From NCBI GenBank assembly GCA_002435585.1, contig DJDY01000143.1, positions 1,763 to 23,318 of the forward strand: DNA of 21,556 nucleotides, given 5' to 3'. Position numbers and translations under genes: made by a program. Below are positions 1-8,512 of this stretch, piece after piece (the first letter of the stretch is position 1; each line of letters starts with the position of its first letter). This DNA is from Lachnospira sp. UBA5912. GTDB lineage: Bacteria > Bacillota > Clostridia > Lachnospirales > Lachnospiraceae. The notes beneath the pieces were generated by a model, which was not told the origin of the DNA, searched no databases, and saw only the letters and a program-made list of their open reading frames with translations.

Positions 1-88
1 TGATTTCCACTGCAAGCTTATCCAGTTCTTCTAACGTAAACTTTTTAACATCCGATGCATCATTTATTCTCTCTATTAATTCATACAT
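1..88 (-). CDS. dxs: Probable 1-deoxy-D-xylulose-5-phosphate synthase, N-terminal fragment
   Basis: Only the first 29 codons lie in the window; the gene runs off the left edge. The visible peptide begins MYELIERINDASDVKKF and continues TLEELDKLAVEI. This matches the usual start of clostridial Dxs proteins (a short leader, then a 'SPEDLKKLSIEELxxLAxEIR'-like stretch). Dxs is the thiamine-diphosphate enzyme joining pyruvate and glyceraldehyde-3-phosphate to make deoxyxylulose phosphate for isoprenoid, thiamine and pyridoxal synthesis. The ATG at 88 has an AGGAGAG ribosome binding site about 8 bases upstream. No catalytic residue is visible, so another transketolase-like enzyme cannot be excluded from this fragment alone. 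Confidence 0.65.
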   Translation of the reverse strand, partial: MYELIERINDASDVKKFTLEELDKLAVEI

Positions 89-126
89 ATTCTTTCTCTC
101 CTACTACAATATATAATATTATCCGT

Positions 127-145
127 ATTATATGATGTATCATAT
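127..145 (-). promoter_or_regulatory. Possible dxs promoter -10 with overlapping dyad
   Basis: The minus strand reads TATAAT at 132-127, about 40 bases before the dxs start codon. A short perfect palindrome, ATATGAT-GT-ATCATAT (130-145), overlaps it. No convincing -35 lies at the normal distance. The rest of the gap to the next gene (about 146-328) is AT-rich and shows nothing else I can support. The palindrome could be an operator or a chance event in AT-rich DNA. Confidence 0.3.
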
Positions 146-328
146 TCATGCCATTGCAATCACACAATCATTAAACACCATAATTATAACAGATAGAATA
201 TTACACATACGTGTATATACTACCCAAAACACGGACTTATATTAGTTTATCACCTGGAGTTTACTCTAAGTCAATTTGTATATATTAAAATATCATTAAC
301 TGTTTATTAAATATGGCTAAATATTTCT

Positions 329-1738
329 TTATTTACGATAATCAGTAAGTTTTTCATACATCTGCTTTATATATCCATCCTCTTTAGAATTCACAAACAC
401 CGTTTTATCGCCGCTCTTTATCATAAGCACCGGAGAATAGCCATCCCATATAAAAAGCATACATTTACCATATGTCCTGCCCTTATAATTACCCACATCA
501 TATTCATTTGTAGAGCCACCATTAGTCTTTGTAAAGTTATCCTTAGGCATTTCATCAAAAAGCTGTACTTCCTGTATATCACAGATATTTATACTACATT
601 TATAACCTCCTCCATCTGCCATAAATGTATCATCTGTTATATAAACATTCATCTTTATATTTATAAAAGGGATAAGTACTGCCGCTGTTAAACAAACAGA
701 AACTGTTATAAAAGCAGTAAGTATTGCCACTATAATCTGTGCACCTCTGCTTGCATAATTAAATGTATAATTCATATCATACATTTTGTTTTTCACCATT
801 ATATGCCTGTCATTGGGATTGTAATAAAATCCATACTTCCAGTATTCATCATCATCTACATATAACGGAGCAGCATCGGCTGCCAGCACCTCTGTCCTTT
901 TTCTTCTTGCAGCAACAATAAATGTCAGCATTATTACACTCCCTATAACGTCTATGATTGAATATACAATAATATCCAGTCCATACAAAATACCATGCAG
1001 CATATACTCTGCAACGATATAGCTAAATGCAACTGTATTAAACAGACTCATAAATATAAGTCCAAGTGATACATATTTTTTATATATTTGGTTCATTGTT
1101 ACATTGACGTCTGAATTCTCACTATATACTGTACGCTCTCTGGTATTAACATATATATTAAATATATACAATGCAACAGCTACTATAATTGATGCTATAA
1201 AATATATGCTCACATCTCCAAACAGCATATCTGAATGTCTGGTAATAACAACCGGCGTATATAAGATAACTGTCAGTCCTATGAATATCCAGTGATATCT
1301 CATGCTAATGGAAGGGTTCTTTATAGAAGATGAGAGTCTTGTATCAATATATACCTTTTTCTGTGACTCAATAAGCCAGCCATTTTTCATCTTAAGCTCA
1401 TATATTTTCCTATGTCCAATTATGACAATAAGCTGTATTCCTATAATATATACGAATATCCACAGAATATATACAAACGTAAATATAATAATATCAATAA
1501 TACATATACCACATATTGCAATCGATAATACAATATTAACATTGTTAAATATCTTAAACTGTTTTTTCGTTTTGTTCACAACTGAAGTTACTTCAGCATC
1601 TTCTTTTTTATCTGCTGGTATATGAACTCCCAGATACGTTCCTGCCTTATAATCAAAATTAGATACCATTGTTAATCTCACAACCAATATTACAAATAAA
1701 TTGGTTACAAGCATCATAATTGCCATTGCTATTCCCAT
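329..1738 (-). CDS. Multi-pass membrane protein with DUF5808-like motif and soluble C-terminal domain
   Basis: This protein of about 469 residues has several hydrophobic helices: one at the N-terminus, a pair around residues 65-110, a pair around 150-195, a pair around 220-280, and one around 340-365. Between the last pairs lies a motif 'YWKYGFYYNPNDRHIMV', typical of DUF5808 proteins. The C-terminal ~110 residues are soluble and look beta-rich, like the PH-like tails of such proteins. It follows the YtrA-type GntR gene by about 110 bases on the same strand, the usual pairing of a small GntR repressor with a membrane protein whose expression it controls. Its biochemical role is unknown. The start is uncertain: ATG at 1738 has a GGAG only 3 bases away, and the frame stays open to a TTG at 1759 and a later ATG at 1726. 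Confidence 0.7.
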   Translation of the reverse strand: MGIAMAIMMLVTNLFVILVVRLTMVSNFDYKAGTYLGVHIPADKKEDAEVTSVVNKTKKQFKIFNNVNIVLSIAICGICIIDIIIFTFVYILWIFVYIIGIQLIVIIGHRKIYELKMKNGWLIESQKKVYIDTRLSSSIKNPSISMRYHWIFIGLTVILYTPVVITRHSDMLFGDVSIYFIASIIVAVALYIFNIYVNTRERTVYSENSDVNVTMNQIYKKYVSLGLIFMSLFNTVAFSYIVAEYMLHGILYGLDIIVYSIIDVIGSVIMLTFIVAARRKRTEVLAADAAPLYVDDDEYWKYGFYYNPNDRHIMVKNKMYDMNYTFNYASRGAQIIVAILTAFITVSVCLTAAVLIPFINIKMNVYITDDTFMADGGGYKCSINICDIQEVQLFDEMPKDNFTKTNGGSTNEYDVGNYKGRTYGKCMLFIWDGYSPVLMIKSGDKTVFVNSKEDGYIKQMYEKLTDYRK

Positions 1739-1850
1739 ATATACTCCAATCCGCAACAAGTAGGTATGTTAGCCTTTATATAACTGCTGCTTTTATCCTA
1801 TAATTTGTATTTCTATGCTTATATTTTCAGTCAACAATTCACATCTTTAT

Positions 1851-2252
1851 TTACTCAGTCACAACCGGCTTCTTTTCCACGCACTTCATCTTAGAATATA
1901 TCTTATCGCACATATTAAGAAAATCCTTTTTATCCATACCGGTTATACTTGCCTCAGCCGACAATAGCTCAAGTTCAGCTTCAAGCTTTTCACGGAACAC
2001 AATATCCATATCTATATTCCTGGCAACAACTGCACCATGTCTTCTGTCTATATTTATATATCCTTCCGTCTTTAATATCTGATATGTCTTATTAACTGTC
2101 ATCGTATTAACACCAGCATCCTCTGCCAGCTGCCTTACTGTCGGAAGACTCTCACCCGGCTTTAACTCACCATGTCCAATCCCCATAACTATCTGGTTAC
2201 GAAGCTGCACATATATTGGAATACTGCTGTTCATATCTAATTCAATAATCAT
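1851..2252 (-). CDS. GntR-family regulator, YtrA subfamily
   Basis: A 133-residue DNA-binding repressor. Residues 1-75 form the GntR winged helix ('SIPIYVQLRNQIVMGIGHGE' and then 'SLPTVRQLAEDAGVNTMTV' are diagnostic). The tail is only about 50 residues, which is the YtrA subfamily layout: a short dimerising helix rather than a large ligand domain. The ATG at 2252 follows a GGATGTGGAG stretch. The gene is first in a unit with the downstream membrane protein. Its own promoter (2305-2332) is covered by a perfect inverted repeat (2288-2322), so autorepression is likely. YtrA regulators in other Firmicutes respond to cell-envelope stress; the signal here is unknown. Confidence 0.9.
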   Translation of the reverse strand: MIIELDMNSSIPIYVQLRNQIVMGIGHGELKPGESLPTVRQLAEDAGVNTMTVNKTYQILKTEGYINIDRRHGAVVARNIDMDIVFREKLEAELELLSAEASITGMDKKDFLNMCDKIYSKMKCVEKKPVVTE

Positions 2253-2287
2253 AACTCCACATCCTCTCTAAAATGCATTTATTTTTG

Positions 2288-2322
2288 TATTGTTTGTATT
2301 ATTCATTATAATACAAACAATA
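2288..2322. promoter_or_regulatory. YtrA-type GntR operator (perfect 15-bp inverted repeat)
   Basis: The arms TATTGTTTGTATTAT (2288-2302) and ATAATACAAACAATA (2308-2322) are exact reverse complements around a 5-base spacer. The site covers the -10 and most of the spacer of the gntR promoter, so binding would block transcription. The sequence fits the TGTATTA...TAATACA style known for YtrA-type sites. The assignment to the adjacent regulator is inference from position. Confidence 0.8.
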
Positions 2323-2332
2323 TAATTGTCAA
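2305..2332 (-). promoter_or_regulatory. Promoter of the gntR-membrane protein unit
   Basis: On the minus strand TTGACA (2332-2327) and TATAAT (2310-2305) are separated by 16 bases, a near-consensus sigma-A promoter. It lies about 50 bases before the gntR start codon. Confidence 0.8.
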
Positions 2333-2375
2333 TAAATTAATCTAATCAGCCTGAACTTCGTGCACTTCTGTGAAT

Positions 2376-2423
2376 AGAAATTAAAAAGGATTTAAACAGA
2401 CTATAGTATCTGTCTAAATCCTT
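2376..2423 (-). terminator. Rho-independent terminator of the PNPOx-family gene
   Basis: On the minus strand a 15-bp stem (arms 2409-2423 and 2386-2400, with a single G-U pair) and an 8-base loop are followed by TTTTTAATTT. It lies about 50 bases past the stop codon at 2470. The stem is AT-rich but long. Confidence 0.65.
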
Positions 2424-2427
2424 CTAT

Positions 2428-2442
2428 GGCTGCTTCGCAGCC
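2428..2442. other. Small GC-rich hairpin GGCTGC-TTC-GCAGCC
   Basis: A perfect 6-bp stem with a 3-base loop sits between the PNPOx gene's stop codon and its terminator hairpin. It has no U-tract of its own, so it may stabilise the mRNA 3' end rather than terminate. Confidence 0.5.
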
Positions 2443-2469
2443 GCTTTCTTTTCTTTTGCGCTCATTATC

Positions 2470-2946
2470 TCATGATTCATTAACAAGCTTACCTGTTATA
2501 TGTTCAGGAGTTAACTCAAGACACAGTACCCTGTCACCTGCGTTTTTTAATTCCTGCTCTATATACGCTGGATCATCAGTAAATTTCCTGCATAGGTCAG
2601 AGCATACTTTAACTACTGTTTCGCTATCCTCTACCACCTTTATTTTTCCAAATACCACAACACTCCTGATGTTAAGAGCCCACTCTCCATCCTTGCGATA
2701 CCCCTTGTCATACACACAAAAAGATACCTTATCACATTTGCTTATAGCATCCACTTTATGACCTTCTTTAGCGCCATGAAAATATATCTTTCCATTTTCT
2801 TCACAATACAAGTGTGTTATAGGAATTCCATATGGATAACCATCATCACCTATCATAGATAGTACGCCTCTTGGTTCACTTTTTAATATTTCTATACATT
2901 CATCATTGCTAAGCTCCTGCTTGAATCTTCTCATCTTACGAAACAC
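2470..2946 (-). CDS. Pyridoxamine 5'-phosphate oxidase-fold flavoprotein (NimA-like)
   Basis: A 158-residue split-barrel flavin-binding protein of the PNPOx-like/nitroimidazole-resistance group. Typical signatures are the N-terminal MRRFKQELSNDECIEIL, 'GVLSMIGDDGYPYGIPITH' at about residues 27-45, and 'KIYFHGAKEGHKVDAI' soon after. Members bind FMN, F420 or haem, and some reduce nitro compounds; the substrate here cannot be read. I place the start at GTG 2946 (MFRKMRRF...), because GGAGG sits 9 bases upstream and homologues begin this way. An upstream in-frame ATG at 2974-2976 lies before that ribosome site. A separate promoter (2992-3021) precedes it. Confidence 0.85.
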   Translation of the reverse strand: MFRKMRRFKQELSNDECIEILKSEPRGVLSMIGDDGYPYGIPITHLYCEENGKIYFHGAKEGHKVDAISKCDKVSFCVYDKGYRKDGEWALNIRSVVVFGKIKVVEDSETVVKVCSDLCRKFTDDPAYIEQELKNAGDRVLCLELTPEHITGKLVNES

Positions 2947-2991
2947 AATTATTAACCTCCGTACATATAAATTCATTGTCTATATTAATAA

Positions 2992-3021
2992 ATTATAACA
3001 TTTATATGCTAGATATAACAA
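2992..3021 (-). promoter_or_regulatory. Promoter of the PNPOx-family gene
   Basis: On the minus strand TTGTTA (3021-3016), an 18-base spacer and TATAAT (2997-2992) lie about 45 bases before the GTG start. The -35 overlaps the last codons of the truncated acetyltransferase. Confidence 0.55.
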
Positions 3022-3314
3022 GCGACAACTTTAGGAACATCACTCTTTTTAGAATGGTATTCTTTCTTTACAAAGAATTTCTTCATAATAGCACAGGCAT
3101 TTTCTTTCATCATAAGTCCTATTGTTCCAATAACCACTCCATCTGCCAATGCTATCCAGAACTCTCCGCCCTTTTTCTGATAACATTCACTTATATCAAG
3201 TAAATCTGGCTGCTCTTCAAGCGATAAATTAATCTTAGATTCATTATTCTGTATATCAAGGATGAGAGCTATAATCTCCTCATCATATTTTCCGCTGTAT
3301 GTTTCTATCAGCAT
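3009..3314 (-). pseudogene. GNAT-family N-acetyltransferase, C-terminally truncated
   Basis: The N-terminal half of a GNAT acetyltransferase is intact: 'EIIALILDIQNNESKINL', 'GGEFWIALADGVVIGTIGLM' and 'AIMKKFFVKKEYHSKK'. Full relatives then continue through the acetyl-CoA binding loop (R/Q-x-x-G-x-G/A) and about 55 more residues. Here the reading frame ends within 10 residues of KKEYHSKK, in a low-complexity tail (SDVPKVVACYI), and no other frame downstream holds the missing part. The acetyl-CoA pyrophosphate loop is therefore absent and activity is unlikely. The start is taken at ATG 3314, which has GAGGAG 9 bases upstream; an in-frame ATG at 3335 is the alternative. Confidence 0.65.
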
Positions 3315-3437
3315 CTTAAAGTTCTCCTCTGACATAAGATTATTTTCACCTGACTATCCATCCGTCAATAACACAGAAAAAGGTAAATGTCTGTTTTGCA
3401 GCCACCTGCCTTCCCTTTGTCCTCATTGCCGCTTAAC

Positions 3438-4811
3438 CTACTTTTGCTCGTCTATAATCTTTCTTGCTACGTAAACTCCACTGGCTGAAGCATGTGAAAG
3501 TGAATGTGTTACGCCACTTCCATCACCGATTATATATAATCCCTTATATTTTGTTTCAAGATTCTTGTCAATCTCAACTTCCATATTGTAGAACTTGACT
3601 TCTACACCATATAAAAGTGTATCATCGTTAGCAGTTCCCGGTGCTATCTTATCAAGTGCATATATCATTTCTATGATGCCATCAAGAATTCGTTTAGGAA
3701 GTACAAGACTTAAGTCACCAGGTGTCGCTGCAAGCGTTGGCTTTACAAGTCCTTCCTCTATTCGCTTTTCTGTGCTTCGTCTTCCTCTCATAAGGTCACC
3801 GAATCTTTGCACAATAACTCCACCGCCAAGCATATTGGAAAGTCTTGCAATACTTTCGCCATATCCGTTGCTATCCTTGAAAGGTTCTGAGAAATGTTTT
3901 GCAACAAGAAGCGCAAAATTGGTATTCTCAGTCTGCTTCTCTGCTCCCTCATAACTGTGTCCGTTAACTGTTACAATTCCATTTGTATTCTCATTAACTA
4001 CAATTCCGTTAGGATTCATACAGAATGTTCTGACCAGATCCTCAAACTTTTCTGTTCTGTATACAATCTTGCTCTCATATAACTCATCTGTAAGATGTGC
4101 AAATATAACTGCTGGAAGTTCAACACGTACACCGATATCCACTCTGTTTGATTTTGTTGGAATATCAAGCTGCTTACAGACATTTTCTATCCACTTGCTT
4201 CCACTACGTCCAACTGACACTATACACTTTTCACAGTCCATATGCTCGTCCTTATAGAATACGCGATATCCGCCATCTATAACCTCTATACTGCTTACTG
4301 GTGTATTAAAGTAGAAGTCAATATGATTTTTCATTTCATTATACATATTCTTAAGAACAACATAGTTGATATCTGTTCCAAGATGTCTTACAGATGCATC
4401 AAGAAGCTTTAACTTATTCTGCATACAGAGTGTCTTAAACTTAGTTCCCGCAGTTGAATACATGTGTGTCTCTTCTCCACCATGGGATGTATTTATTGTA
4501 TCAACATACTTCATAAGCTCAATAGCTTCATCCTTGCCAATATATTCATAAAGTGTTCCACCGAAATCATTAGTTATATTATACTTTCCATCGGAAAATG
4601 CACCAGCACCACCAAAACCATTCATAATGGCACATGTAGGACATTTAATGCAGGACTTTACCTTTTTTCCATCTATAGGACATTTTCTTTTCTCTAATGT
4701 ATTACCTTCTTCAAACACTGCAACTTTAATTTCTGGTGACTTTTTCATAAGTTCATATGCTGAAAATATTCCACCAGGACCAGCTCCTATAATAATTACA
4801 TCATACTTCAT
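3438..4811 (-). CDS. FAD-dependent dehydrogenase, COG2509 type
   Basis: A flavoprotein of about 457 residues. It begins with the Rossmann dinucleotide motif 'DVIIIGAGPGGIFSAYEL' (GxGxxG). A cysteine-rich stretch follows at about residues 44-62 (KRKCPIDGKKVKSCIKCPTC), then 'GFGGAGAFSDGKYNIT', which is characteristic of this uncharacterised NAD/FAD-binding family. The C-terminus 'GLYIIGDGSGVTHSLSHASA' is the second FAD-contact motif, so the protein is full length. The cysteines could form a disulphide or bind a metal; the electron partner is unknown. The exact start is open: ATG 4811 lies 13 bases after GGAAAGG, while an in-frame GTG at 4817 has a better 7-base spacing. Neighbours do not suggest a pathway. 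Confidence 0.85.
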   Translation of the reverse strand: MKYDVIIIGAGPGGIFSAYELMKKSPEIKVAVFEEGNTLEKRKCPIDGKKVKSCIKCPTCAIMNGFGGAGAFSDGKYNITNDFGGTLYEYIGKDEAIELMKYVDTINTSHGGEETHMYSTAGTKFKTLCMQNKLKLLDASVRHLGTDINYVVLKNMYNEMKNHIDFYFNTPVSSIEVIDGGYRVFYKDEHMDCEKCIVSVGRSGSKWIENVCKQLDIPTKSNRVDIGVRVELPAVIFAHLTDELYESKIVYRTEKFEDLVRTFCMNPNGIVVNENTNGIVTVNGHSYEGAEKQTENTNFALLVAKHFSEPFKDSNGYGESIARLSNMLGGGVIVQRFGDLMRGRRSTEKRIEEGLVKPTLAATPGDLSLVLPKRILDGIIEMIYALDKIAPGTANDDTLLYGVEVKFYNMEVEIDKNLETKYKGLYIIGDGSGVTHSLSHASASGVYVARKIIDEQK

Positions 4812-4987
4812 ATTCACTACCAAACCTTTCCGTGCCTGTTACCAGTTATTTTTATAAACGTTATTTTATCATTTATATTTTCATTATTTATATAATAAGC
4901 TTTCCACTATTAAATAAATCTTCAGGATTATATAAAATATTAAAGGCTGGACACCTCATATATTATGTATGGTCGTGTCCCGTCTTT

Positions 4988-5782
4988 CTAATCCACATAA
5001 TCAAAAACAATTCTGTTCATCTTATCCATAAACAGATGATTAAACACAGCAATAACCCTTCCAACACCAATCATGGCAAGTATTGTGCCAATACCAAGTC
5101 CTAACAGAAAATGTCCTGTTGATAGTCCAATTATAAATGTTATCGTAACATTTGTTATATCAAAACAATTCTTACAAAAGCCGACACCTTTTCCTTTTCT
5201 TTTATTAAGCCTGGTAGTATCACTTATTGCCTGCACTATACCATCACCCGGATTAGGAATTATACGCATATTAAGTGACATGGCTGCACCTATTCCTGTC
5301 AGTATTACCGCAATTATAAGAAGTATTATCTGAACTGGCATGTTATTATGAACGGATGGTATCATTCCTGAAAATATATTAAGAAATCTTGTAAATATTA
5401 TGCTTACAGGAATCTGCAATACGTCCCTTAACAGATACATTCCAAGCTGGTTGGCCGACTTATCAACAAACTGCCATATCGTATGAAGAAGCATTTCTAT
5501 AATTACAAATATAACATAAACAATAAGTGTCATATTGGCAAAGTTAAATCCTATAACACCAGATATTGAATATGGGACCGATATTATAGGCGATACACCA
5601 AGGTTAGTCTTTGTATTAAGCATAATTCCAAGTGCAAGAATAACAAGTCCCACTATATAAAATATCCATCTGTATAACAGCTTGTTTTTATTACTGCCAT
5701 CTGCTATGCCACTACTGTTTACGCTATCCGCAACTGTTTTATCATGCTTTCTGGCATTATCATTAATATTATCATTACTCAC
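4988..5782 (-). CDS. YczE/YitT-family integral membrane protein (DUF6198-like)
   Basis: After a polar N-terminal tail of about 35 residues, rich in Asn and Asp, come five or six hydrophobic segments. The family signatures are 'LGIMLNTKTNLGVSPIISVP', 'GAAMSLNMRIIPNPGDGIVQ' and 'LGIGTILAMIGVGRVIAVFN'. These match the YczE/YyaS group, probably transporters or membrane organisers of unknown substrate. The likely start is GTG 5782, preceded by GAAG at 8 bases; the frame is open to a TTG at 5812 with weaker context. The gene follows the MarR gene by about 100 bases on the same strand, so it may belong to the MarR unit. Confidence 0.8.
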   Translation of the reverse strand: MSNDNINDNARKHDKTVADSVNSSGIADGSNKNKLLYRWIFYIVGLVILALGIMLNTKTNLGVSPIISVPYSISGVIGFNFANMTLIVYVIFVIIEMLLHTIWQFVDKSANQLGMYLLRDVLQIPVSIIFTRFLNIFSGMIPSVHNNMPVQIILLIIAVILTGIGAAMSLNMRIIPNPGDGIVQAISDTTRLNKRKGKGVGFCKNCFDITNVTITFIIGLSTGHFLLGLGIGTILAMIGVGRVIAVFNHLFMDKMNRIVFDYVD

Positions 5783-5888
5783 AACTACATCTTCTTTCCA
5801 TCTTATTATCAAGATATTATTCTTTTAGTTATTATATTTGTGTTTTTATATTACTTTATAATTCGTTTTAACATTTCAATCTGATATT

Positions 5889-6344
5889 TTATTTTGATGT
5901 TTCATCCTGCTTTTTTATAGCTTTGTTAAGATTATCCTCTATCTTTTCAAGCGTTGCGCACATATTAGAAAGTTCCTCCTGTGATATATCCTGGCAGAAT
6001 ATATCCTCTGTCATATTGAATAAATCAGACACCTCATCCGCTTTTATTTCTCCCTCTTTCGTAAGCTTTATCACCCACGAACGCCTGCACTCCGGATTAC
6101 TCTCTCTTATTATAAGTCCCATTTTTTCCAGTCTGTCAAGTGTTCTTGACATGGTAGTTACATCTATAAGACAGGCATCTGACAGCTCTCTTTGTGTCAT
6201 CTGTCCACCTTTTCTTAATTCGTATAATATCCTTGGCTGCCCCTGACCTACTGTAAGCCCCATTTCTATAAAATGTGGCCTTAGAAGCCGTCTTCTTAGC
6301 ATTTCTACATCAAACAGATAATGTCTTACCTCTCCATATTCCAT
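5889..6344 (-). CDS. MarR-family transcriptional regulator
   Basis: A 151-residue winged-helix protein. The 'GLTVGQGQPRILYEL' segment (residues 29-43), the recognition helix region 'MTQRELSDACLIDVTTMSRT' and the wing 'GLIIRESNPECRRSWVIKLT' are standard MarR features. The flanking helices complete the dimer domain, so it is full length. It lies 155 bases downstream of the two ABC exporter genes on the same strand. MarR regulators of this kind commonly control adjacent heterodimeric ABC exporters, and a MarR-like dyad sits right at the ABC promoter (10256-10277). I infer that this is its target; no dyad of that sequence was seen before the MarR gene itself. The ribosome site is weak. Confidence 0.9.
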   Translation of the reverse strand: MEYGEVRHYLFDVEMLRRRLLRPHFIEMGLTVGQGQPRILYELRKGGQMTQRELSDACLIDVTTMSRTLDRLEKMGLIIRESNPECRRSWVIKLTKEGEIKADEVSDLFNMTEDIFCQDISQEELSNMCATLEKIEDNLNKAIKKQDETSK

Positions 6345-6499
6345 ACTGCTCTTTTGCGCCTCATTTCTCTATATCTTTATAAATAATCTATTTTATCTGT
6401 TGTTTATTAACTATTATAATTTTATCATTAAAATATAAATATCTGAAATACAAATTAATATCATAATAACAGCTATCATATTTTACGAGATACTGGGAT

Positions 6500-8512
6500 T
6501 TAACTAAGTTCAAACTGTCCTGTATACAGCTGATAATATCTGCCTTTCTGTTCAAGCAGTTCATCATGGCTTCCTCTTTCTATAATCTGTCCCTTTTCAA
6601 GCACCATTATAGCCTTGGAGTTTCTGACTGTTGATAATCTATGTGCTATTACAAACACTGTCCTTCCCTCCATAATAGCATCCATGCCTTTTTCTATCAG
6701 TCTTTCAGTTCTTGTATCAACTGAGCTTGTAGCCTCATCAAGTATAAGCACAGGTGCCTTAGCTATAGCAGCCCTTGCTATGGCAAGAAGCTGTCTTTGT
6801 CCCTGTGATAAGTTACCACCATCAGAATACAGCATTGTATCATATCCGTCTGGAAGACGTCTTATAAATGAATCTGCATTGGCTATTACCGCTGCATTTC
6901 TTACTTCTTCATCAGTTGCATCAAGCTTTCCATATCTTATATTGTCAGCTATTGTTCCTGTAAACAGATGTGTATCCTGAATAACCATGGCAAGCGATCT
7001 TCTTAAATCATCCTTCTTAATATCCTTTATATCTATGCCATCATAAGTTATTGAACCTGATTGTATATCATAAAATCTGTTTATAAGATTGATAATAGTT
7101 GTCTTTCCAGCTCCTGTTGAACCAACAAATGCTATCTTCTGTCCCTGCTTTGCATATAGAGTGACATCGTTAAGTATAGTTTTTCCTGGCACATAGCCAA
7201 ACACAACATCTTTAAATCTTACATCACCACGCAGCTCTACAAGATACGTGTCCTTCTTAACATTTGCAGCTGAATTACTCTTTTTATATTCTTTGTTGTC
7301 ATGATACTCTCTATTATTTTCACTATCCTTAATATACGTTATAGTGTTTTCTTTATTTATCTGGCTTTTAATCTTTTCCTTATAAGAATCTGAATTCCAG
7401 TATGTATTAAGTCCTGCAGGTACCTTCCATGCAAATACACCTGTATATTCACTACACTCTGCAAGACTTCCATCAGCATTTCTTACAGCATTGCATAGAG
7501 TTACGCTGCCCTCATCAACCTCTGGCTTTTCATCCATCATATCAAATATACGTTCTGCACCTGAAAGTGCTGATAACAGGAAATTAACCTGTTGCGTAAA
7601 CTGATTAAGAGGCATGGCACTCTGACGAACATATATAAGATATGATGACAGACTTCCAAGATCCATAAGTCCTTTAAGCGTAAATAAACCACCAACACAT
7701 GCTGATATCGCATAATTAAGATATGACAGACTGACAATAGTTGGAATCATCATTCCGGCAAAAGCAAGTGCATTAGTAGACTCTTTTCTAAAGCTTTCAT
7801 TCATCTCACAGAACTTCTCGAAATTCTTCTGTTCATGGTTAAACACCTTTTCAACCTTCTGTCCAGCCATCATCTCCTGGACAAAGCCGTTAATCTTTCC
7901 AAGCTCTTCCTGCTGCCTGTTAAAGTACTTCTTGCTGTGCTTACTGTTAAACTTGATAAAGAAAAACATTATAATAAGAAACACAACAACTATCATGGAT
8001 AGCCTTATGCTTAACACCATCATCATAATAAGAGTACCAAAAAGCATTATAAAGCTCTGTATTATCATCGCAAAACTGTTATTCATAGCCTCCTGCACTG
8101 TATCAACATCATTGGTAAACCTGCTCATAAGCTCACCATGTGTATGCGCATCAAAATATTTTAAAGGAAGCTTCTGTACATGTGCAAAGAGGTCATTTCT
8201 TATATCCTGTATAACCTTCTGTGACACCTTTACCATAATACGGTTATACCCTAATGTACACAAAGCACCACATGCATACATAACTCCCATGGCAGTAACC
8301 GCATGAAGAAGTCCTTTCATATCTCCAGGTACTATAAAATGATTCACAACTGGTTTAACAAGATAAGTTCCTGTTACATTGGCACCTGCACTTAATAAAA
8401 CAAGAAATGCAACAAGCATAAACATCCACTTATAATGTCCAAGGTAAACAAGCAGATGCTTTATAGTTTTCTTAGTATCCTTAGGTCTTTTATATCCAAC
8501 ATACTTTGCCAT
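6500..8512 (-). CDS. ABC exporter half-transporter, consensus ATP-site subunit
   Basis: A 670-residue fused permease-ATPase. Residues 1-325 form the six-helix type IV exporter domain. The nucleotide-binding domain has Walker A GSTGAGKTT (from about residue 463), signature LSQGQ (not LSGGQ), Walker B with a catalytic Glu (VLILDEATSSVD) and the H-loop His (VIAHRLSTV). Between the two domains (about residues 330-430) is an unusually long linker with Cys, Trp and many Lys/Asn/Glu residues; comparable inserts occur in Lachnospiraceae exporters. The start codon shares one base with the stop of the partner gene (TAATG), implying translational coupling. Together they make a heterodimer of the TM287/288, LmrCD or BmrCD kind, which exports drugs or lipids; the substrate is unknown. 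Confidence 0.92.
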   Translation of the reverse strand: MAKYVGYKRPKDTKKTIKHLLVYLGHYKWMFMLVAFLVLLSAGANVTGTYLVKPVVNHFIVPGDMKGLLHAVTAMGVMYACGALCTLGYNRIMVKVSQKVIQDIRNDLFAHVQKLPLKYFDAHTHGELMSRFTNDVDTVQEAMNNSFAMIIQSFIMLFGTLIMMMVLSIRLSMIVVVFLIIMFFFIKFNSKHSKKYFNRQQEELGKINGFVQEMMAGQKVEKVFNHEQKNFEKFCEMNESFRKESTNALAFAGMMIPTIVSLSYLNYAISACVGGLFTLKGLMDLGSLSSYLIYVRQSAMPLNQFTQQVNFLLSALSGAERIFDMMDEKPEVDEGSVTLCNAVRNADGSLAECSEYTGVFAWKVPAGLNTYWNSDSYKEKIKSQINKENTITYIKDSENNREYHDNKEYKKSNSAANVKKDTYLVELRGDVRFKDVVFGYVPGKTILNDVTLYAKQGQKIAFVGSTGAGKTTIINLINRFYDIQSGSITYDGIDIKDIKKDDLRRSLAMVIQDTHLFTGTIADNIRYGKLDATDEEVRNAAVIANADSFIRRLPDGYDTMLYSDGGNLSQGQRQLLAIARAAIAKAPVLILDEATSSVDTRTERLIEKGMDAIMEGRTVFVIAHRLSTVRNSKAIMVLEKGQIIERGSHDELLEQKGRYYQLYTGQFELS

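Noticed and set aside
3336..3437. Terminator after the COG2509 gene
   Set aside because: Only a 4-bp AGGT/ACCT pairing before TTTTT was found; too weak to call.
4949..4980. Terminator after the YczE-like gene (GGACAC/GTGTCC)
   Set aside because: The stem is only 6 bp with a 20-base loop, and the following bases are a poor U-tract.
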